Positions 1 to 11,628 of a stretch of 64,000 nt of DNA are shown piece after piece. The notes under the pieces are model-generated. The model was not told the DNA's origin. It saw only the letters and a list, made by a program, of their open reading frames with translations, and ran no database searches. Position 1 is the stretch's first letter. Every line of letters starts with the position of its first letter. Location: NCBI GenBank assembly GCA_025738555.1, contig JAOVFP010000005.1, positions 3,844,001 through 3,908,000 of the forward strand, given 5' to 3'. The stretch comes from Cyathus striatus. Lineage: Eukaryota; Basidiomycota; Agaricomycetes; Agaricales; Nidulariaceae. Position numbers and translations under genes: made by a program.

Positions 1-2095
1 AGGAAGACTGAATGGATGATAGATGAATTACAGCTAAGTATATGCGTACTTCGTAACAGGATAATCTCCATTCAGAGGCGGTGAATTTGGGAGATATACC
101 ACAAGTGGGTACTCTGGAGGATCTTGGTTAGGATTGCATCCGAAGAAAGTTGGACGCCGATTTGTTCCGGTGGATATGAAGTCGTTAGCTGTAGTTGGAA
201 TTGGCGGGAATGGTTGGTGCTATTTACAACGTATATAGATAACATCACGAGTCAACGTTTCATTGACTGTTTTGCTCACTGTTAAATTTAGTATGCCTGC
301 ATTTCGATTCCGGGTGAAGATAAGGGACGAGCCGCTGTAGTAAAATCGGTCAGAAATTGTAGAACCTCTACTAAAAGCGCATAGCTCACTCAGGCCAGCT
401 GTCATCATTATCGGATGTTGCATCCACAGCAATAATGACGTCTACATTTCGTGCCTTGACCATCAACGGCCCAAGAGGTATGTTTTCACCGTTTAAACCT
501 CCATCCACTAGCTCTAGCCATGGATCTTCAGAGTCTTCGAATGTGGTGTTGGAGATACCTTGGAAAGGACTAAAATGTTAAGTCAGTGCAAACTAGGCTA
601 ATTCACACTATCGAACGGTCAGACTTAGGCCAGTTTGCGACATCTTCATTTCTGGATCGAGCTTCATCGACTAAGCGCCGTAGAATAAAGGTGAGAGCTG
701 AAAAGCTCACGTCCGGAACACTGAGGTCATTGCTTGCTCTATTCAAAATTTCCTGGAAACTAATGAGCCCATGGTAAGTTTAGATTTTTAAATGATTACT
801 ACGTACGCTGAAAAGACTACTACTTGTTCCTAGGACGAAACCAATTTCGTCAAACCCCGTTACACATTTATCTTCTTCCATCGGCCGACCACCAGTAATA
901 TTTGTTCCAATGAATGTGAGATTCGCAGCTGCAGAAAGACCGGGGTCGAACGATGTAAATTCTAGCGGTGATACCTTGAAAGAGAATCAGAAGGGCCGGA
1001 AACTGATGAAAAACATATCGGAGACCTCATAAACGGTAGAATTTGGCGACAACTTCCCAGTAGTATTACGGGATCTGACGGGACGCGAATTGATAAGAAT
1101 GAGGGGAAAGGGCACACTTTTGTTCTGATAGCTTGGAGAAAGCGGAACATGAGACCAAAGTTGACCGGCGCCGTGTGCTGAATCATTGGTAAAGAAGTTC
1201 TGTCTTGTGGTCTGGTTTAGGAAGTGATATGAAATAGCCCTATATATGGAATACAAGGCTGTAAGCATGTCTTTAGCAGCTGAAGCAACATGTGGCATAC
1301 CGTGACCACGGGTCGGTTATACTGGTATCGCTGATGGCAATGTCATTAAGAACGAAGCGGTGAAATAGAATATACTCAAACTACTCACAAGCCAGCGGCT
1401 GCTTTAGCTTTCGCACTTCCTATCAAACTACCAAAAAAATCTTGGTTGTCTTTGCTAAAAATGTTTACCCCATCTGGAGTGACAAGATCCAAGTCAAGGA
1501 GCCAGCCTTGTCGGCTATTGCCATCACCAAAGACTAGCTCAGGTATAGTGGGCCATTCATTGGCATAGAGTGAACCGGTTAGCCACGAGCCACCTACATT
1601 CAATTTAATGAAAGATTTCAGTTTAAAATTAAACATTTTTCGTCAGCAATTACCTGATAAGCCTGATATGTATGATGCAGTCTGTAAAAGTCCTCCAGTT
1701 CCCGCATCCCTTGAGGAAATATTGCGCATGTCCAAAGCAGACAGTACGCCTGCACCGTATTGTGCTGCTCGGTATCCCCCGCCGCTAAGAGCAATTCCGA
1801 GGGTCGGAAAGTTATCTTCAAAGCTTGTGATATCATACTGGATTTGAGATCCATTTCCTAGCCATGTATTCCAAGCGTCTTTCACAACGCCTATCTGCCT
1901 TGAATGCACATAATCCAATTCTTCCTGATGTAGACTTTGATTCTGTGCAGTGAATGTACGAATGAGACCGCCATCTACCGGACATGTCAAATTCACACTA
2001 GGTGCGTAATCAGCGATGCCACCCTGAGCCTCCACTGGATGAGGAAAGAATAGCAGAGCTGAAAGCGAGCCAAGAGCCAAATCCAGCAAGAGCAT
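1..2095 (-). CDS. PLB1: Phospholipase B / lysophospholipase, secreted (3' end off window)
   Basis: Cleaves acyl chains from (lyso)phospholipids outside the cell or at the cell surface. The start at 2095 gives a hydrophobic signal peptide ending near PVEAQ, then a PLB N-terminus with YAPSVNLTCP. The oxyanion/nucleophile region LSGGGYRAAQYGAG lies near 1740-1790, and a second conserved block, TASYISGLSG, near 1660-1690. The catalytic aspartate motif WLELVDGGLNGENIPLG lies near 480-530. Several short introns interrupt the gene. The last visible exon reads NSPPLNGDYPVT and is followed by a likely intron at 8-49, so the C-terminus continues beyond base 1. Family membership (fungal PLB, cPLA2-like fold) is established from these motifs. 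Which PLB paralogue it is remains inference. Confidence 0.93.
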
Positions 2096-3131
2096 AGAAA
2101 GTTGTCTGTCGATACTTGACGGATCGTCCTATACAAGCACTAAGAAAATAAAAATATAGACCTACAAGAAATCAACCCAAGAAATTTGCTTCAGCTTGCG
2201 CCTTAAGTATGTATAAGTACTGAGGGTCCGGCTGGCTCGGGAAAGACGCAACGCCCAACACAGGCGACGCTACACTGCCATTTGAAACGAATCACCTCTT
2301 ATCTCTTGAATACCGCATAAGCTTTACAGTCTAAATGGATCACTGCGCCATCCAGTTTGAATCATTATCGTATGCTTACAAGTTACGCTGGCGCCAGTGA
2401 TTGCTGTCCGCAATGTCCGCTACGAGTATCTGCGATGACTAAGCATTTGTGATGAGTACTTAGTTCTTTTGCGTTCTTCAGTCTCAAGCCCGAGAACCCA
2501 GGTGAATCATGGTGCAGCCCCTGGTGCGGGACAAACTTAAGTCAGGGACGTAATGGGGGCAAATAAATGCAGACCCATAGACGCCCGATGTTCACGTTAT
2601 ATAGTTTGCAACTTTAGTCTTGTTGCATCAGTAAATAATGAATATTGCACATTGAATAATTATATCCACCTGTGTGCGTGCCAAGCGCGTACAGTTGACG
2701 GCTGTCAGAAATTCAGAGCTGGACAAGGGAACTTGTAGGGAACACTTTGTGTGCGAGCTAGTAGATGTCACTGTGGAATTGTGTAATACTCAAGTGCTAA
2801 TATATTTCCTTTATTCTTGAAACACTTCGTGTATGATTTGAATGGCCGTTATGCACAGGATTTAAAGAGTTCGTGAAGACGAATATTATTGCGATGTCAT
2901 ACATCAATTGCATATCAAGTTCAACGCACCGAGTCATGCAACCGAGAAGGCTTCGTCGCCAGAAACAAATATGATCAAACATATGTGTAAGTAACGTAGC
3001 TCCCGGTCAGTCGGGTTGTAATACGTTTATCTTGCACATTGCTTTATACCATCTCTGTCTCTGGTCTCATTTTCTCCAACTATACTCTGCCATAGTGCCA
3101 GAAGTACTAACCAAAATCTTATTCGAGTCAA
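2096..3131. other. Intergenic region, divergent promoters of PLB and SNW1
   Basis: About 1 kb separates the PLB start (minus strand) from the SNW1 start (plus strand). I saw no open frame with splice signals or family motifs. Short open frames here lack coding character. The region presumably holds both promoters, but no individual element could be assigned. Confidence 0.5.
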
Positions 3132-5122
3132 ATGGCTGCTCTCGCTTCGTGAGTGCCACGGCTATATACTCATGTGCCATAGCTAACATTTTACAGGCTT
3201 CTCCCGCAACCTGTGTATGCACCTGCGGTCGCAGATGAAGATGATATCTCCAGCCATCAAATTACATCTACTGCTGTCGTTACTCGGCCTGTCGTCCCTG
3301 CGTACGGGCAGCGGAATGGTTGGAAACCGACAAGTCAAGATGATTTCGGTGAGTGTTTCGCTCCATATGCCGTCACATTTTCTTATTCTTCTGCATTTAG
3401 GCGACGGAGGTTCATTTCCTGAATGTCATATAGCACAATTTCCGCTTGGGATGGGCAAGAAGAAGGTACGCATCATTGTCGTTTTGTAGAGACCTGTTTC
3501 GCTAACACCTAAGTCAGGCTTCTTCCGGCAACACACTTGCTCTTCAAGTGGACAGCGAGGGGAATGTGCGCTATGATGCCATAGCACATCAAGGACAGAG
3601 GTCAGGGAAGATCATCCAATCACAGTTTAAGGATTTGGTTCCCCTTTCTCATAGAAAAGACCTTACCGACGATGATCGCAATATGGAAAGGCCGTCGGAA
3701 GAAGAAGTTCAAGCAACTGCAGAGAAAACGCGCGCTGCGCTTGAGAAATTAGTTAGTGGAAAGATTAAAGCAGCACAACCTAAAAATGTTCCCGACAGTC
3801 AAGGCAAGACTTCGTTCATTCGTTATACACCAGGTCAACAAGGCGGAAGTAGTTCCCTTAAGCAACGCATAATCAAAATGTCAGAAGTGGTAGAGGATCC
3901 CCTTGAACCACCTCGATTTAAACACAAGAAAATCCCAAGAGGTCCTCCCAGCCCCCCTCCACCTGTTCTCCGAAGCCCCCCTCGAAAAGCTACAGCTGCC
4001 GAGCAGAAGGAATGGATGATCCCTCCTTGCATTTCCAATTGGAAAAACAACAAAGGTTTCACCATTCCTCTCGATAAACGTCTTGCGGCAGATGGCCGTG
4101 GTCTCCAAGATGTACGTGATCAACGCGTTGCATTATATGTGTACCATTAACTCGCTGGCCTAGATTCATATCAATGACAACTTTGCGAAATTTTCGGAGG
4201 CTCTTTTCGTTGCGGATAGGCATGCACGCGAGGAAGTGCGTCAACGGGCGTTAATGCAACAAAAGCTAGCTCAGAAGGAAAAGGAAGCAAAAGAGGAGAA
4301 TCTGCGCTTGTTAGCCCAACGTGCTCGTGAAGAACGGAGCGGGGTTGCTCCCAAACCCTCCGCGCACACGCAGGATGCGATGAAGTCATCATTAGCAGAT
4401 TATGGCAGTGGTGGCGAGTCTGAGGCCGAGAGTGGTGCGGAATCAGAGGATAGTGCGGAAGATGAAGAGGCACGCAAGATCAGAGATCAAATGCGAGCGG
4501 AGAAACGACGCGAGCGTGAACGGGAGATGCGTATGAACAATATGGGGGCTGAGCAACGAGCTAAGATGCTCGCTCGACAACAGAACCGTGATATTTCTGA
4601 GAAAGTTGCTCTGGGCTTGGCGAAACCTACCCTGTCCAAAGAGTCTATGTTGGATTCGCGACTGTTTAACCAGGAGTCATTGGCTGGCAGTTTTGCAGAT
4701 GATGACGCATATAACCTCTACGACAAGCCGCTGTTTCATGGGTCCACTGCGGCTGCGGCAATTTACAAGGCAAGAGGGAATATCACGGAAGGTAATGAAG
4801 AATCATTCGGAGAAGGGACCGAGGAGGGGATCGGGAAAGCTTTGGATAACGACCGCTTTGGGCTGGGCAAAGCACGCATTGGCTTCCAAGGCGCGGAGGA
4901 TCAAGAAGTTAGAGAAGGGCCTGTTCAATTTGAAAAGGATACGGGTGATGTATTTGGTCTCAATCAATTCTTGGACGAGGCGAAAACTGGGAAAAAGCGA
5001 GGCTTGGATACTGATGCGTAAGTTCTTCCTCATTTTATGATGTTATTACTTGTTGACGGTGAAATATTAGCGGAGGTGCGCGGAAGCGACAGCAACTCGA
5101 GAAGGCAGGAGAACGGGAGTGA
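3132..5122 (+). CDS. PRP45: SNW1/SKIP/Prp45 pre-mRNA splicing factor
   Basis: SNW-domain spliceosome component (Prp19-associated/NTC-related) that stays with the spliceosome during activation; metazoan SKIP is also a transcription coregulator. Exon 1 is only 17 nt (MAALAS, split at 3148). It is followed by LLPQPVYAPAVADEDD and the conserved YGQRNGWKPTSQDDFGDGGSFPE region across small introns. The SNW hallmark, SNWKNNKGFTIPLDKRLAAD, lies near 4035-4090. Next come a charged helical region (ARKIRDQMRAEKRRERERE) and the C-terminal blocks LYDKPLF and GPVQFEK...DVFGLNQFL. A last small exon (5071-5122) ends in KAGERE. Length is about 575 residues, normal for fungal Prp45/SNW1. The start matches family N-termini. 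Confidence 0.96.
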
Positions 5123-5379
5123 ACGTCTCTTACGTAGTCGGACTTCTGTTGTATATTCCTTTGGTTCTCACATATTTGTATCTTTAATTGTCCATCCTTC
5201 TATCTATCTTCCCTTTTCTTCCTGCCGATAACCTGTGATGTAGTAATGTGCCGCCAACGTAATGGTATTAGCTAGTTGGTGACATACCTAGTCTATGCAT
5301 AGGCAGCATAGCATTGTTAAACAAAGTTGTGTGTTGTTGTTTACGCAGTTCATGCTTAATAAATGTCGCGTCACGCCCA

Positions 5380-5447
5380 ACGCGTTTCACGCTTCGTCTC
5401 ACATCAACGACAATCTTGAATCAGTAGCACAACCTCGGCGCACGCGT
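5380..5447. promoter_or_regulatory. Two MluI cell-cycle box (ACGCGT) motifs upstream of RPA1
   Basis: ACGCGT occurs at 5380-5385 and 5442-5447, 78 and 16 bp before the chosen RPA1 start. In budding yeast this hexamer is the MBF site (MCB) that drives G1/S expression of DNA-replication genes, including the RFA subunits. The motifs are seen directly; function here is inferred. They also lie in an open in-frame extension of RPA1, so they could be within the transcript. Confidence 0.5.
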
Positions 5448-5462
5448 CAACGCTATCTTCAA

Positions 5463-7719
5463 ATGACTTTTCAACTCAGTGCTGGAAGCTGTATGCGTTT
5501 GCATCATGCCTCCCCTTCTGACGAAGAAATCTTCAGCACATCTCATACTGTCCAACTTCTTTCCATAAAGAAAGTGAATAGTAACTCAGCAAACGCCAAT
5601 GCCATCGACCGATATCGTATTATCATGTCTGACGGAGACCATTTTACCCAAGCCATGCTTGCCACCCAACTCAATAGCATGGTCCACAACAATACTATTG
5701 GCAAGAACACAGTAGTTGTTCTTGAGAAATTGACATGTAACTATGTCCAGGACAAGCGGTATGTATTTACTTGTAAATTGCGTGATTGAGCCTTAGCCCT
5801 TTATGATAAGACTTCTCATTATCCTTGCTCTTCGAGTGCTTGGAAATCCAGAAACAAAGATTGGCGATCCAAAGCAGCTTGTGGATGCCACCAATACTGC
5901 GGCAAATCAAACTACACCCACTGTTTTGTCGCCTGCCGTTGCCTCTACATCTAACGCTATATCGGCCGCGACCTCAATCCAGAGACCTGCACCAGTCCAG
6001 CCGCAACCTGCTGCAAAGGTTGGCCCGGCACGTAATGTCTACCCTATCGAAGGGCTCAGCCCGTATCAAAATAACTGGACAATTAAGGCGCGTGTCACTC
6101 AGAAGTCAGAAATGAAGACTTGGTCCAACACACGTGGAGAAGGAAAGCTGTTCAATGTTACTTTCATGGATGAAACCGGAGAGATCAGGGCTACAGCATT
6201 CAATCTTGTTGCTGATGAATGTTATCCCAAACTACAAGAGGGAAAAGTATATTATGTTTCGAAAGCTCGGGTCAACTTGGCGAAAAAAAAGTTTTCTAAC
6301 GTCAACAACGATTACGAACTCGGCCTGGAGCGCAACACAGTCATCGAAGAAGTAAGTTCTTAGGAAGTACAAGTCGTGTTTGACTCATCATTGAGCAGTG
6401 TCACGAAACCACTAATGTGCCCATGATCAAGTACAATTTCGTACCTCTTAGTCAGCTAGGGGAGTTGGCAAAGGATTCAATATGCGGTGCGGGTATAATC
6501 AGTATTCGGCACATCATTTTTTTCTAACAGCTTCTCTTCCAATTTTATAGATGTAATTGGTGTTGTAAAAGAGGCTTCTCCATTGAGTGATATAATCTCC
6601 AAGCAAACTAATCGCTCTGTTAGCATATTCCATTCCTCATTCGCAATTTCAAGTCTTAAAGAAAGAGCTTGTTCCAGATTCCTAAAAGAGAATTGACGCT
6701 TGTGGATAAGTCTGGCTTCTCCGTTCGTATGACGCTATGGGGAAAACAAGCAGAACAGTACAATGCTGAAGATTTCCCTGTTATTGCATTCAAAGGTGTC
6801 AAAGTTGGTGACTTCGGAGGCGAGACATTCTTTTTTTACGTTGCGAAGTTCATGAACTTACGGTTCAATAGGACGTTCATTGTCAATGTTTAGCTCTAGT
6901 ACAATGCAAATCAATCCAGATATCGAAGAATGTTTTGTTCTTCGAGGTTGGTACGATTCCTCCGGAACCGAAGCTACGTTTCAAGCGCATTCGAATGCTG
7001 CTGGGGCAGGCTCATCTGTTGGGTTTAATCGCAATGATATCAGAAGCCTTGAAGACGTCAAACAGTTACATTTCGGGGAACCAGAACAACCCGAGTACTT
7101 CTCGAGCCGGGCAACCATTATGCATATTAAAGCGGATAACATATCATATCCTGCATGTCCAAATGCCAACTGCAACAAAAAGGTTATCCAGGATAACAGT
7201 GGTTGGAGGTGCGAGAAATGTGATCAGACTTTCTCATCTCCGGAGCATAGGTCCGTACGTTTCCCCGTCGATAGCATTCGGATTCTGAGTGCTGTTAGAT
7301 ATATTATTTCTTTTGCTGTTGCAGATTATTCTGGACAGGCATGGCTCCAAGGCTTTAATGAAGTGGGTGTAATGGTGTTCGGAATGACTGCTAATGAGCT
7401 AGTAGAAATCAAGGTATGGCATATTGCTTCTCTTTTCATTTCAGGCTAACAGTTGCCGTAGGAACAAGATGAATCGAAGTTCAATGTCATAATGCACAAA
7501 TCAACCTGCAACACCTACAATTTCTCTTGTCGCGCCAAACAGGACACTTACAATGTACGTGGCCTAATCGAGTAGACAATGTATGTCGTTGACAACATTA
7601 TTTCTATAATATAGGAGATGACTCGTATACGCTATGGCATCTCGCGTATCTATCCTTTGGATTATAAGGAAGAGGCTATGGCATTGCGAGATTTGCTTCA
7701 TTCGCCGTGGGCCAAGTAA
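5463..7719 (+). CDS. RFA1: Replication protein A large subunit (RPA70)
   Basis: Single-stranded DNA-binding subunit of the RPA heterotrimer, acting in replication, repair and recombination. The order is DBD-F ([10 protein letters not shown] start, then [24 protein letters not shown] across an intron) and a Pro/Ala/Ser linker. DBD-A follows ([20 protein letters not shown]... near 6040-6350), then DBD-B ([22 protein letters not shown] near 6670-6860). DBD-C carries the C4 zinc ribbon (CPNANC ... CEKC, about 7155-7225). The gene ends with [23 protein letters not shown] chose ATG 5463 because RPA70 proteins start this way. In-frame ATGs upstream (for example 5295) would add 56 unlike residues. 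At least eight short introns. This is a complete, normal-looking gene. Confidence 0.96.
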
Positions 7720-8127
7720 TACTTAGGCTAGATAATATATATACATTGCACTAATAAATAAATATGTATGTTCCGACAAGCGATATGCACCGCAGCTGTG
7801 ACTTGCACCGAGCGATCCAGCCCACTGGCAGAATCTATTTGGAAATGGAAATGGATGTAAGTACATATAAGAACCGTGTCACGACTTGTGACTTGAGTGA
7901 TGAGGATTCTGTAGGAGGGTGATCGGACTGAGATTTCCCATTGTGGACGCGACTCGACGCGACAACGGCGACGCTGCATTGTGCAATCAACCACCAACCA
8001 CTTTTCTTAGCCCAATCTCATTCTATACCCAGCCCATCTCATATCCCCCTCATTAACTCCTATCTTCACTCTAAATCTTCCACGCTTAACGCTCAAGTTC
8101 AAGGCCTTGTCAACTTTTGACTTTATA
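7720..8127. other. Intergenic, RPA1 3' flank and promoter of next gene
   Basis: About 400 bp without coding signal. The last 130 bp before 8128 are pyrimidine-rich on the plus strand (runs of CTCATT, CCCTC and TCTTCC), as is common in fungal promoters and 5' leaders. Nothing else was recognised. Confidence 0.4.
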
Positions 8128-11100
8128 ATGTCGCGTCACAATCGCTCGTACAGCTCGTCAAGCCATTCTCCCATGCCCGTTCGACAGAGCGAGTTGCGTG
8201 CTACGGCTGAAAGCTCTACCAGCTACTCACCTACTGTGACCTCTGGTGGACAACAAACGAAAATCAACATCGTAACGCGCGTCGCCATTGAAGGTAAGGC
8301 GAGACAAGGGCAAGATGGCGCATCCGTAAAGATGTATTTAAAGGTGGTTAATGACATCGTTTATGCTTTACGTATCTCACTACAAAGCTTAGATGTCGAT
8401 CCCATTGGACTCATTAGTGCCGGGTTCAACAATCCCTCTATTCCCAGGTGTGCCAAGATGTTCCGTACAGTTTGAGGGACTAAATAATTGGCAGAGGAAA
8501 ACGTAAAAATCCTAACTTCACAAGTTCACCCTATCGATAACAACTCAGTTCCATACAACTTCTCCTCGACATCCTCGCCACTTCTTCACAATGCAGCGCG
8601 AGCTTTGAATTTGCCTGCAAGATCTTCGGAAACCTTCTATTCGGCATTCAATCTCTCTCAACCACAGACAAGCACATCTGTTTTATCCACTCCTTCTAAG
8701 ATAGCGACAAATTCAGAGAGTATGCCTCCTGTCGATCCACATTTTACGGGTCACATACTGGTTAGTGGCTACCATATATCATATGTACTTCCAAAATTGT
8801 TCCCTCGTAATCGCGGGAATGAAAATCGCACAGAGACCGAACTTGAGGCTTTATCTCGTTCATCATATCGCATGAGGAGAGCTTCCGTTGGAGAGAAAAT
8901 TACCTCGCAATTTATAGCAGCTATTGACATGTGGGTGCCTTTTGTCTCCCGACCTCCCAGGGCACCATATCTGGCAAGTTGGCTCTATGCTCTTCTGTAT
9001 GCATTATCTGGCGTTACTCAACGAATTTTCAGCTTTCAATTCCAACCCCACGCTGTCTTCACAATCAGATCAAGCTGCGCATATTTCCTCCTTCCAATTC
9101 ATCCTCATCATACGCGTCGTTGTCATCGATAGAAGATGATAGTAATTCTTGGGATCTTACTTCAGACCCCCATGTCACACGCAGTGCTACTTCGCGCCTT
9201 GCCCGGTCAAATTCATATGCACAGTTTGCAGATGATGAATCTAGCGACTCCTCTACAGCAGGGTTCTCAGATGGTTGTGGGATACAAGGTACATTTCCTA
9301 GCGCAGAGCGAGTACGTGTAAGATGGGCTAAACCTATCAAAACGATTGTTGTTCCTGGTCACGAAAGCGATGGCAGGCGAAGGGTTGGAGTAAAGGAGGT
9401 TAAAGGTGAAATGACATGCATTGTGCGAAGGCCCAAGGATCCCGGAAGTGCCAATGCAGATGGTATTCAGATGCGGGTGGAATATCGAGGTACATGCAAA
9501 GGCGTCTGGTTTCCGGGCGTGGCAACACTTCTCGGAATGGACATCAGCCTAGAAGCGAAAGGATCAGAAGTTTCATGGTTAGATGATATGTCGTCTCAAT
9601 GGGAGATAAACGGTGGTCCTGGTTATACAGGCTTTAATGTCAACGCTGGATTGCCTTCAAACCACGCTTCCCACACATCTTCATTTGATTCCGACTCGTC
9701 TCGAGTAAAATATCATCCCGAAAAATCGGAGTCTCTCTTGCTGCGATCAGGTAATGGCCTTGGTCGTTCACCTCCTTCAACGACGTCTACCCATTCTCTC
9801 CTTCGTGCACCGCTTCCAGCTCATAATGTTGCCGATTACTCGTTTGAAGATTCCCATGCAAGTTTTCTTGGTTCTAGTACTTCGCCGCATGGGACGTTAT
9901 CTTCCATGTCTTCAGTTCCTGCTTTTGCAAGCATGGATACTTCTCCCACCCCTTCTCCAGCTGCACCAGTTACACTCCATATCAACATTAACGAACTGCT
10001 TCCACCGGCAAAGAATATTTTTTCATTCACTATCTCAGGAAATATAGCTCTGAAACCAAGAAACGTAATGCCTTCCCAAGAAGCCTTTGGATCCGATGAC
10101 GAAAAGGCCGATTCATTCCTCGTCGTTTTACCTAGGTTCACCGTTTTAGCAGCAGATACAGAAATGACAACCACAGTAGTCCGAAACGAATTAGATGGAG
10201 ATACTACTGCCATTGAAGTCTACAACCCTACAGGTAACATTCATAAAGATCCCCAATCGCGAAAAACAGTCCTACGCAAAGGAGGGTTTACTCGGTGTGG
10301 AGATGAAGGAGGTCGAATATGTCTAAAAGATATAGGACTTACTCCAACTGAAAGGAATGCAAGTCCTTTAAGCACGCCTCGTACATCTACCGGGAAACCT
10401 GCGGTCATGCTGACCACGATTCCCAACGTGAAAATAACCGTAACCCCGCTCCTTTCACATGATCATGATATACCCCACAAATATACTGTGAGAATCAAGT
10501 TGGACTCCCCACCTCACGCGGATTCGGAATGGGTGGAATTTGGGTTGTCACGGGCACCGAATGAACCAGAACCTCATGTGCAAATTGTTAGTGCCCGTGT
10601 GGACGGTTGCGCTGTCAAACACGAAACACGCGTCGGTACGACAGATGTTTTGGATGGTAAAATGGGTCTTCATGTTCCCTTTGAAAATATGGGTGAGAGG
10701 GTATGGTCAAGATGGATCAAAATTAATGCCGGAAATGAGAGTGGGAAATGTGTTGTTGTTGACTATGTTGTCGAAGGAAACCGTCGTGCAATTTCGAGAG
10801 GTTTATTTTATTGGAGTCTAGCGAGACAAGTTCCCCCGTTACCTATTTTATTACCGACATTTATTCTACCCGTCGGAACTCTAGAAACCAAACTGGACTT
10901 ATCGACAAGTACGTGTTCCAAATTCAGGATCAATCCGGTTAACTTATGTGTAAAGACTGACAATTTTATGATCAGGTCTCGATATTAGTGCTATAGAATG
11001 CAACTTACCGCATTATAAAGCAATTAGCAATGGCCGGATATTTTTCCATCATTGCGTCGGGGAGTATTTCTCTCCTCAGATGAGGGTTTGGTTGCATCGC

Positions 11101-11628
11101 AAGCGAGACGCATCCGGGCCGTCACGGTTGAGTGTCAGAATATATTTCCTTCTAACATGGGCATTGATATTATTCGGTTTCACTTTGCTCTATCAGCATG
11201 TGCTTTCCGGGAAGGCGATGGAAAAAATCACTGAAAACCTACCTGCTACGTCTGCAGCTATACCACCTGAGGAATCCGCAGTATCATCAACCACTGTGAC
11301 GACTACTACCACCGTTTATACGACAATCTTTATTCCGACCAGCACCTCCACCGCATCTTCGCATACAACCTTCCCGATAGAATTGAAACAAACCTTACCT
11401 GCAAGAGATAACTCTCCACCCATCAGAGAAACAGAAATCTCTTCCGATAAGTCTCGACCAGAAGAATATGGATTAATTCCTCTGGCGCAAACGTTTGACT
11501 TTTCTTGGATTCACTGGGAAATGGCACAAGAAAATATGCAAAATGGACTTGAGAAGGTTGCCCAGGCGATGGAAGTGGTATGGCAATTTTGCAGGAAAGC
11601 ATATCACTATCCTCTAGATCCTCCATAA
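8128..11628 (+). CDS. Unrecognised large protein with C-terminal membrane anchor
   Basis: I do not recognise a named family. With three introns (8465-8494, 8974-9032, 10909-10975) the frame closes to about 1,114 residues. The N-terminus is Ser-rich, followed by a conserved-looking block (KINIVTRVAIEGKA...VKMYLKV). A second block (GHILVSGYHISYVLPK ... IDMWVPFVSRPPRAPYL) continues across a GC-AG intron as LSIPTPRCLHNQIKLRIFP. The middle is Ser/Thr-rich and low in complexity, and is followed by folded-looking blocks (VKITVTPLLSHDHD; YTVRIKLDSPPHADSEWVEFGL). One hydrophobic helix (YFLLTWALILFGFTLLYQHV, near 11145-11205) leads into a Thr-rich stretch and a short amphipathic tail ending YPLDPP. I infer a single-pass membrane protein. 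The first intron is uncertain. Confidence 0.75.

Noticed and set aside
5295..5462. Longer in-frame N-terminus of RPA1
   Set aside because: The added 56 residues do not resemble RPA70, whose N-terminus matches the chosen [10 protein letters not shown] start.
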